From assembly GCF_014284335.1 (NCBI RefSeq), contig NZ_JACOGF010000010.1, forward strand, positions 1 through 64,000: DNA of 64,000 nucleotides. The letters run 5' to 3'. Under the pieces are notes generated by a model. The model had not been told where the DNA came from. It saw only the letters and a program-made list of their open reading frames with translations, and searched no databases. Every line of letters begins with the position of its first letter. The first letter of the stretch is position 1. This document shows, in pieces, positions 28,847 through 35,730 of this stretch. The stretch is from Undibacterium hunanense. GTDB lineage: Bacteria > Pseudomonadota > Gammaproteobacteria > Burkholderiales > Burkholderiaceae_D. The translations under genes were made by a program, and so were the position numbers.

Positions 28847-29095
28847 TCAACTCTCTAACCAATGAGAAATGAGCGGAACCACGAGCATTAGGACAAAAAC
28901 TGCTCCCCAACCAAGCTTTTCCCGGGTCGTGAATTTGTAGTTACGCTTTAGCAGAATGAGGTATGCAGGTCCAAATATGAATAAACCAGCAACACCACTC
29001 TCTTTTTGCTTTAATTTATTCATTGCAAATAAAATTAACGCCAACCCAATCAATACGATCAAAAGAACCATCACGTAAAAAAGATAATTTTTCAT
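28847..29095 (-). CDS. Small two-helix membrane protein, unknown
   Basis: The 82-residue protein starts at ATG 29095 with GGAGAG 10-11 nt upstream. Two hydrophobic segments are clear: FYVMVLLIVLIGLALILFA near residues 5-24 and GWGAVFVLMLVVPLIS near residues 62-77. A shorter hydrophobic stretch, GLFIFGPAYLILL, lies between. It has no recognisable family. It sits inside the tRNA-bounded accessory segment and is AT-rich relative to the core genes. It could be an orphan immunity or membrane accessory protein, but nothing proves that. Confidence 0.55.
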   Translation of the reverse strand: MKNYLFYVMVLLIVLIGLALILFAMNKLKQKESGVAGLFIFGPAYLILLKRNYKFTTREKLGWGAVFVLMLVVPLISHWLES

Positions 29096-29276
29096 TTCGA
29101 TTGCACTCTCCGACACCAAGTAGTTCGCCCTCACACTGAGAGCATGTTAATCATGCATGGCGTACCTACCCATTCAGAAATCTACTTCCGTCCTTTTGGA
29201 AAAATGAATCAAAAGCCCCCAACAGAAGCAAGCAGTCTGCACTTTAAGCATGGACTTCAGCACAACAGCAACGCGA

Positions 29277-29669
29277 TTAATCATCACTAGAAAAGTAATT
29301 ATCCAAAAACAGTGGCACACCAAAATCAGCAAGCTTTCTAAACAACTCAGGTGAAAATGTTGGCCCTCCATCAAAACTTTGCTGAAAATGACCACACCAC
29401 CAATATTTTTTACATTCCGTAAATTTTAAATCGATTAAATTTTTCTTTATGAAAAGCTCTCCAAGCAAATGCAGGAGTCCATCTTCAAGAGAATCCCATT
29501 CGATCTGTGATGCAGAGCCACTGTAAGACCAGAGTGAATTACGTCCATTATAATTTTCGTCCGAAGGATGCACGCGCACATGAGATGGCTGCAATCCCAA
29601 TATGTCAGTGACCTCTGACGGGACCAAAAATCGCCCCTCAATCCGGAACGAAACTGTGTATTTATGCAT
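29277..29669 (-). CDS. DUF4279-like protein
   Basis: The 130-residue protein starts at ATG 29669 (MHKYTVSFRIEGRFLVP) after an AGGTAGGA ribosome site. The beta-strand opening, the PSEVTDILGLQPSHVRVH segment and the NSLWSYSG Trp motif match the general pattern of DUF4279 proteins as I remember it. This family often sits beside polymorphic toxin genes, so an immunity role is plausible here, downstream of an RHS locus; that is inference. There is no signal peptide. A second overlapping frame at 29174-29395 has no support. Confidence 0.65.
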   Translation of the reverse strand: MHKYTVSFRIEGRFLVPSEVTDILGLQPSHVRVHPSDENYNGRNSLWSYSGSASQIEWDSLEDGLLHLLGELFIKKNLIDLKFTECKKYWWCGHFQQSFDGGPTFSPELFRKLADFGVPLFLDNYFSSDD

Positions 29670-29828
29670 TTCCTACCTTTGATACAAGCAAGAACATCAG
29701 TAGATCAATTGCACGCCTTATCTAAATGCGCGATAAATTCATCCATTTTTCTTACAGTCTTAAATTTCTGATTGGCGAAAATTTTTGATTGAGCTATGGC
29801 TTTTCCATTTCCGTAACTACTACTAAAT

Positions 29829-30846
29829 AGGGGTTAGGTCTTACATTACGACAATTCTACAACAAGCAAATGTGTGAATATAAAACCTGTCGCCGTCACT
29901 CAGTCTCATTAAAGTCTTTAAAGAAGGCACAAATCAACACAAGTCTACTGTTCGCGTTTTGCCTCAAATGCCCGCACTACCCTGCTGACAGTAACGTAGT
30001 GAACAGAAAAAAAGGCCGCAATTTCAGCCATGGAATAAGCGCCAGACCGATACGCCTAGGCCATGGCCTCATTGCGGTCAGCGAAGTTTTCCTGATAGGC
30101 ATGCAACGGTAAAGAAATCGCACGTCGATGTGCGATAGACACGTCCTGGAGGTCTTCAGGGCGTAATTGATGCTGGTATTTTTCGACAAATTCATCATCC
30201 CCCAGCAACAGTTGGTGCCGGGTTGCAAGCAAAGGCGAAGCCAAGCCCACTCCATCCAGTACAAACCTGGCATAGGCCAACCTGGCTTGTTGACATTTGA
30301 CGCCAAACTGCCCCAATAAGCAGTCGGTATCCAGCCACGGCGGCGCGTGCCGGTCACGCACGCAGAAATCATAGCTGCTCCAGTGCCATTGCTCTGGCAA
30401 ACTCACCATCCCGGCACGTACTGGATTAAGAACAATGTAGCGCGCCAACTCCAACAGGTGCGCTTCTTTTTGTATCAGAATCGCTTTGTACCTGCCCTGG
30501 AATAAATGCCCGACTTGTTTGTGACGACGATTAAAACGCTGGGTATACAAGCCATTGAGCTGGCGCATGCCACGCGATAAATTGCCATCAATGGTTTCCA
30601 CCAGCAGATGATAATGATTGCTCATCTCGCAGTAGGCATGTACCGCCCAGTTGAAGCGATCACACACCTCGGCCAACACCGTCAACCACTCCTGCCGGTC
30701 GTCATCATCCAAATAGATATCCTCACGCCTGTCTCCACGAGAAGTGACGTGATACAAAGCACCCGCAAACTCTAATCTTAGTGGCCTTACCATGCTAGAA
30801 GCACAGCAGGCTTTTTAGGGAATGTATGAATGTAAGACCTGACCCT
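29829..30846. mobile_element. REP-associated tyrosine transposase unit with inverted ends
   Basis: The transposase pseudogene is flanked by inverted copies of a 16-bp sequence: GGTTAGGTCTTACATT (29832-29847) on the left and AATGTAAGACCTGACC (30829-30844) on the right, with one mismatch. This kind of sequence is often found beside Y1 transposase genes. The 1.0-kb interval is the likely mobilised unit. Between 29848 and 29944 I see no gene. Confidence 0.7.
29945..30793 (-). pseudogene. REP-associated tyrosine (Y1, HUH) transposase, interrupted by an amber stop
   Basis: The intact part (245 codons, 30793-30059) is an HUH single-strand transposase. The metal-binding HUH motif is in EMSNHYHLLVE, the likely catalytic Tyr in NGLYTQRFNRRHKQ, and VGHLFQGRYKAILI and YIVLNPVRAGMV are family blocks. 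At 30058-30056 the frame meets TAG, but the same frame continues without interruption for 36 codons to a second stop at 29945. That extension reads as the usual C-terminal helix-turn-helix (AYRSGAYSMAEIAAFFSVHY, then VTVSRVVRAF). Hence I call a nonsense-mutated gene; the truncated protein would keep the nuclease but lose the DNA-binding tail. Confidence 0.85.
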
Positions 30847-30975
30847 GACTTTCCATACGTACTAATGTCTGAAAATAATGAAATCACAATTAAAGAAAAT
30901 CAGAGTATAAGCTCGACTCCCAGCGCCATAGAAATAGCGCGAGCCTCGATATGCCAATTTGATATTTCTACAGAC

Positions 30976-31623
30976 TCAATTCTTTCTACAGAAAGGCCTA
31001 AAGTCTTTCATGCTAGAGATAATTTCTAGCATTCTTTTCTTATTTTCGAGCAGCTTAATTCTTGCATGAATATCTTTTATCGCAACTTCAGTTTCCCCGC
31101 CACAATAACTACTTAATGCAATAATCGTAGAAGTAAAAGTGACAGGGTTTTCCTCAAGTGCTACGGTTCGAAGAAGCTCAATGTCATTTTTATTTTTCAA
31201 AATACCAATTGCTGAAATCGCTTTACTTTTAACAACTTGGTCCTGCTCCAAGATTAATTTTCTCGCGTATGCATGAAACTCTTCTTTGTTAATTTTTATA
31301 AAACCATTGTAATTTGCCTGCAAAAGCGTATCCGCAGTTTCAAGGCGAATTAACGGTGAATCTATCAACGTCCAATTTAACTCTGGATATTTTTTCTTGT
31401 CCTTTAACCATAACGACATAGTAAAACTTATTAACTCCCATGAGCGTTGATTTCGCTTCACACGATTGAATGCAACAACAATTTCATCTGGCTCATCTGT
31501 TTTAAGCACCTCTTTAAATTCAGATAATTTTATTGCTTTTTCCGGTGCTGCTTGCGCCAAACAATTTGATGTCATGATCAAAAAAATAGAAATCGCCAAA
31601 AACGCTTTATTAAAATACTTCAT
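30976..31623 (-). CDS. Secreted hypothetical protein, HEAT-like, candidate immunity protein
   Basis: The 215-residue protein starts at ATG 31623, 8 nt after AAGGA. A Sec signal peptide is clear (FLAISIFLIMTSNCLAQA). The mature part is alpha-helical and charged; ADTLLQANYNGFIKINKEEF and VKSKAISAIGILKNKNDIEL look like HEAT/Armadillo-type helical repeats. It is strongly AT-rich compared with the genes around it. It is the first gene downstream of the RHS tip gene (203 bp after its stop), the classical position of an immunity gene. A periplasmic immunity role is therefore a reasonable inference, though no family match supports it. Confidence 0.65.
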   Translation of the reverse strand: MKYFNKAFLAISIFLIMTSNCLAQAAPEKAIKLSEFKEVLKTDEPDEIVVAFNRVKRNQRSWELISFTMSLWLKDKKKYPELNWTLIDSPLIRLETADTLLQANYNGFIKINKEEFHAYARKLILEQDQVVKSKAISAIGILKNKNDIELLRTVALEENPVTFTSTIIALSSYCGGETEVAIKDIHARIKLLENKKRMLEIISSMKDFRPFCRKN

Positions 31624-31825
31624 GCAACATCCTTATTAAATTCAAATATTTGGCAAAAATATATTTTTGTAATATAAAAAGCAGTAGTCGACCAAAATAA
31701 TTGGACTCAGAAAATACCAAACCCAATTTTATTAGCAGACTTCTCACCTCCCACAATTGTCTATTGACAAACTCCAACCACGTCTATATCTGTCCGAATT
31801 ATGAATCTATATCCATAGTTATTGC

Positions 31826-34273
31826 TTAAATTCCCTGGTCAAGAAGTTTCCATAGCCATTCAGTTCTTGTCATAAACCTTGTATCTATAAGTGTCTTTCT
31901 CCTAGCAAGTTCTTTTATTGATTTTGTTGTAGTAATGTGAGTTGTTTCCTTCCCACATTTATCAATCGTTTTCCATTCACAAACAGTTGTAACCTCTGCC
32001 CATGCGACATAAGTTTCATACGTTTTCTCATTCCAATAGTATTGCCTAACTTGCCAAAGTTCCAGCGTTAACTCTGGTTTTATTGGTGTACGATATCTTG
32101 GGTTAGGATCTAAATTTGGACCGAAACCACCCTTAGCACTTTTCACAGCAATAAAAAGATGATCGAAGACGGGATCTTCCTCAATACTTTTCCGTATGTC
32201 TTCCTGTGTCGGGCCATACATATCCCTGCAGAGCGCCCAAAAATCTGAAAACCCAATCGGATTCCCGCCCACATACCCAAACGTATTTATCCCCCCATCC
32301 AACCCAATCGGATCAGATTCCACATACCGCCCTGCCTGCGGATCATAATCCCTGTAGTAGTTATAGTGCAGATTCGTCTCCGCATCAAAGTACTGTCCCG
32401 GGAAGCGCAGATTAAAGGTGAACTTCGCCGTGCTTTGTGTTGGTTGCTCATTCGGTGCTGTTTCCCCAAACGGTGCACTGTCCCAACGCCAGACTTCATT
32501 GCCACTCGCATCCGTGATCACACGCGGTGTGTTGAGCTGGTCACTGTGAATGTCATATGCCTTCGGTACATTCGCCGTCACACTCACAGGTACTGCTGCT
32601 GAGGTCGTTGCCGCCCCCAGATTATCGGTTGCCTTGGCTGTCAGGCTATAGGTGCCCTGGGCCACATTCGTCCAGTTGGTGGTGAATGGAGCTGTGGTTA
32701 TGGTCGCAATGGCCGTTGCGCCATTGAAGAACTCTACCTTGGCAATCGTGCCATCGCTGTCGGCTGCTGTCGCATTCAGGATGATGGTCGCTGGTGCGGT
32801 TGCATTCGCCGGGTTGGCCGTCAGGCTGACCGTGGGCGGGTTGTTGTTGATGACGTTCACAGTCACCGGTGCACTGGTCGCTGTGGTGTTGGCACTGTCC
32901 GTGGCTTTGGCGGTGACGCTGTAGCTGTTGGCAGCGACATTGGTCCAGTTGACGCTATAGCTGCTGCCATTGGTGGTGGTCGGTGCTGTGGCTGTGCCGA
33001 TCAGGGTGGTGCCCTGGTAGAACTGGACCTGGCTGATGGTACTGCCACTGGCGGCGCTTGCCGTAGCGGTCAGGCTGATGCTGGCCGGCGCAATGAAGTT
33101 GCCATTGGCAGGCGCGGCCTGGCTGGTCTGCAATACGGCAGGCGACAGGCTGATGGTCGGTGGTGTGGCGGTGGTGCCACCACTGCCGACGCTTGCGGTC
33201 GTGGTGCTGAGTACCTGACGGTAGGCAAATACGGTCGGCCCACCATTGGTGCTGGTGATGTTTTTGGCGAAGACTTCACCGATGATGGCGAAGTTGTTGG
33301 CGCTGGTGAGGCTGACATCGCCCTGGTCTACATAGATACCAGCCGCAATCTGTGCCCCTTGTACGGTGGTGAAGTTGCCGTTATATACGTAGAGCTTGAG
33401 CTTTTGTGGTTGCTGGGCCTGGATCTGGGTGCTGCCCATGGTGCTGCCACAGGTGCCGCTGATGTTCCAGCAGGTGGGGCCGGCATTGAGGGTGAAGGCG
33501 TTTTTAAAATACAGGTTGACGCTGGTGGCGGTATTGCCACTGGCAGCAGGACTGACTGTGAGGTGGCAGCTTTGTTGCCAGCTGGCAGTTTCTATATAGT
33601 AGTCACCCGGTTCAAACTCCATGGTGCTGCCGTTGCAGTTGGCAACGCTGAGTTGTTTGATGCGGGTGGCGACACTACCACCCTGGAAGTGCAGGACACC
33701 ACCAGCCTGGCTGGCGACTTTGGCATATTCTCCGGCAGGCAGGCTGAGTACGCTGCTTTGTACTTTGAGGGTCAGGGTTTGGGAGGCGGTGGTGCCGCCG
33801 CTGTTGCTGGTGACGGTCAGTTGCCCGGCACCGTTGAGGGTGGTGCTGGTGCTGCCGTTGTTGGCGATGACCTGGGCGCTGTTGGCGTAGTTCACATCCA
33901 GCAGGTTGGCGGTGCTGAGGTAGGCTGGCAGGATCAGGCGGCTGACATTGGCACCGCTGGTGGCAATGGTGGTGGCTGCGGCTGTACTGGTACTGCTGCT
34001 GTTTTTACACAGTTGGGTACCCAGCAGGTTGGCGGCAATGACGTTGACCTTGGGGCTGTCATAGAACCCCGGATTACAGAAGGCCTGGGTATTGACGGTG
34101 TCACCCAGGGTGATTTTACCGCCACTGAAGACGTTGAAGACGCTGTTGGCGACCACCGGGGTGGTTTGGGCCTGGGCACCCGGAACTGCGAAGCAGCTCA
34201 ACAGGACGACACCTATTGCTGACAGTTGCAAGCTGCCCCATGCCCTACGCACGGTTTGTAAAGTTGAATTCAT
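31826..34273 (-). CDS. Secreted chimera: beta-rich N-terminus, Ig-like domains, RHS core and C-terminal tip (RHS part 3)
   Basis: This 815-residue protein has its own signal peptide (SAIGVVLLSCFAVPGAQAQ). Residues about 36-355 are beta-rich and resemble MshQ-type surface proteins (KLYVYNGNFTTVQGAQIAAG, IIGEVFAKNITSTNGG). Residues about 365-565 hold two Ig-like domains, each ending VNWTNVAANSYSVTAKATD or similar. From about 575 it switches abruptly to an RHS core (YDIHSDQLNTPRVITDASGN, LHYNYYRDYDPQAGRYVESD, NTFGYVGGNPIGFSD). The last 134 residues match nothing I know and occupy the toxin position. The usual DPxGL cleavage motif reads DFWAL. It starts 47 bp after RHS part 2. Confidence 0.85.
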   Translation of the reverse strand: MNSTLQTVRRAWGSLQLSAIGVVLLSCFAVPGAQAQTTPVVANSVFNVFSGGKITLGDTVNTQAFCNPGFYDSPKVNVIAANLLGTQLCKNSSSTSTAAATTIATSGANVSRLILPAYLSTANLLDVNYANSAQVIANNGSTSTTLNGAGQLTVTSNSGGTTASQTLTLKVQSSVLSLPAGEYAKVASQAGGVLHFQGGSVATRIKQLSVANCNGSTMEFEPGDYYIETASWQQSCHLTVSPAASGNTATSVNLYFKNAFTLNAGPTCWNISGTCGSTMGSTQIQAQQPQKLKLYVYNGNFTTVQGAQIAAGIYVDQGDVSLTSANNFAIIGEVFAKNITSTNGGPTVFAYRQVLSTTTASVGSGGTTATPPTISLSPAVLQTSQAAPANGNFIAPASISLTATASAASGSTISQVQFYQGTTLIGTATAPTTTNGSSYSVNWTNVAANSYSVTAKATDSANTTATSAPVTVNVINNNPPTVSLTANPANATAPATIILNATAADSDGTIAKVEFFNGATAIATITTAPFTTNWTNVAQGTYSLTAKATDNLGAATTSAAVPVSVTANVPKAYDIHSDQLNTPRVITDASGNEVWRWDSAPFGETAPNEQPTQSTAKFTFNLRFPGQYFDAETNLHYNYYRDYDPQAGRYVESDPIGLDGGINTFGYVGGNPIGFSDFWALCRDMYGPTQEDIRKSIEEDPVFDHLFIAVKSAKGGFGPNLDPNPRYRTPIKPELTLELWQVRQYYWNEKTYETYVAWAEVTTVCEWKTIDKCGKETTHITTTKSIKELARRKTLIDTRFMTRTEWLWKLLDQGI

Positions 34274-34320
34274 GCTTTTGCTTTTTTTAATTAATGAGTC
34301 AGGGGCAGCAATGCGCTGCC

Positions 34321-35730
34321 TTATTTGATGACTGCCACAGGAATATCACCGAGGTAGATGTAATCCACATCGCTTTGTCCGGTGCGTTCGCTGATCAGTT
34401 TGCCGCCACCATCGTAGTGATACAGGGTGCTGGTCGCGGCATTGCTGCCATTTGCCGGCACGGCCTTTTGCACCCGTTGCCCCAAAGCATTGATGGTGTA
34501 CTGGACGACGCCGATGCTGGTGGTGACTGCGGTCATGCGGCCCCGGGTGTCGTACGTGAACTGGGCATTGCCATTGTTGGTGATGCTGCCGTTGGCGTCG
34601 CTGACGATCGCATTGCTCTGGCTGTCAGCAACCTGGGTCAGGCGGTTGCTAGTGCTGGCGTAGGTGTAGTTGGTATTGGCGGCACCTGTGGTTTTAGTGC
34701 TGCGGTTACCTACGGCATCATAGGTAAAGCTCTGGCTGGTTTGCGGTGTGGTGTAACTGGTCAGACGGTCGAGATTGTCATAGCCATAGCTGGCCTGGCG
34801 ATTGCTGTTGTTGACGTCATTGATCGCGGTGATGCGATTGGCGGCATCATAGGTGACGGCTTGCACCTGGTTGTTGAGGGTGTAGCTGGCAATGCGGCCT
34901 TCGTTGTCAAAGCTGCGGGTGGCTGTTTGCCCGGCGCTGTTGTGATAGCTTTGTACGCCACCAAAGGGGCGATAGATGACCTGGCTGACGAGGGTCAGGG
35001 CAAGGCCATCTTTGCTGCTGTCGATCTGGGTAATGCGTCCCAGGCTGTCGCGGGTGTAGCTGACTTTGCGGCCATTGGGATAGGTCAGGCTGCTAATGCG
35101 GCCTGCATTGTCATACTGGTAGCGGGTGACGTAGCTGACGGTATTGATGGTGCGGGTGTCGGTCAGCGCGCGGCCACGGCTGTCATAGCTGTACTGGATG
35201 GTGCTGTTGGCGTCCGTGATCTGGGTCAGTCGACCTTTGGCATTGACGCCCTGGTCGTAGCTGTAGTTGATGATGCTGCCATCATGATAGGTGATGCGGG
35301 TGATGCGGTTGAGCACATCATAAGCATAGCTGGTGGTCTGGCTTTTAGCATCGGTACGGGTCAGGATATTGCCGGCAACATCGACGGTGGTCGTGGTGAC
35401 GCCGGTATCGGGACTGATCTGACTGAGCTGATTGCCCAGGCCGTCGATGCTGTAGAGGGTGCTGAGGCTGCGGGCATCGGTGACTTTGATGAGGCGATGC
35501 TGGCCGTCATAGTCATAGCCGGTGACTTTGCTGTTGCCATCGGTCTGTGTTTGCAGGCGGTTGTGGACGTCGTAATTTTGCAGGGTGGCGACGTTGTTGG
35601 CATTGGTGATTTTAGTGACGTTGCCAACGTTGTCGTACTCGTACTGGTAGACGGTGGATTGTGCATAGCCGCTGCCATAGAGGCCAGCCAGCGCCATGGC
35701 CATCAAACTGTTTGTAAAGTGGCGGCTCAT
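34321..35730 (-). CDS. Secreted YD-repeat protein (RHS part 2)
   Basis: The 469-residue protein has a short signal peptide (SLMAMALAGLYGSGYAQ). The rest is YD repeats (YEYDNVGNVTKITNANN, YDYDGQHRLIKVTDARS, YSYDSRGRALTDTRT), which form the beta-strand cocoon of RHS proteins. It ends DYIYLGDIPVAVIK, exactly where a normal RHS protein would continue into the YYIHSDHLNTPR segment; that segment instead appears within the next gene. The start ATG 35730 overlaps the part 1 stop by 4 bp (ATGA) and has AGGAG upstream, so translation is coupled. Its paralogue is at 62367-63875. Confidence 0.88.
   Translation of the reverse strand: MSRHFTNSLMAMALAGLYGSGYAQSTVYQYEYDNVGNVTKITNANNVATLQNYDVHNRLQTQTDGNSKVTGYDYDGQHRLIKVTDARSLSTLYSIDGLGNQLSQISPDTGVTTTTVDVAGNILTRTDAKSQTTSYAYDVLNRITRITYHDGSIINYSYDQGVNAKGRLTQITDANSTIQYSYDSRGRALTDTRTINTVSYVTRYQYDNAGRISSLTYPNGRKVSYTRDSLGRITQIDSSKDGLALTLVSQVIYRPFGGVQSYHNSAGQTATRSFDNEGRIASYTLNNQVQAVTYDAANRITAINDVNNSNRQASYGYDNLDRLTSYTTPQTSQSFTYDAVGNRSTKTTGAANTNYTYASTSNRLTQVADSQSNAIVSDANGSITNNGNAQFTYDTRGRMTAVTTSIGVVQYTINALGQRVQKAVPANGSNAATSTLYHYDGGGKLISERTGQSDVDYIYLGDIPVAVIK

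Noticed and set aside
29174..29395. Second frame over the DUF4279-like gene
   Set aside because: The overlapping DUF4279-like frame has a better ribosome site and family-like sequence.
30826..31029. 67-codon plus-strand frame beside the RAYT unit
   Set aside because: It begins inside the inverted repeat of the mobile unit and overlaps the secreted hypothetical gene on the other strand.
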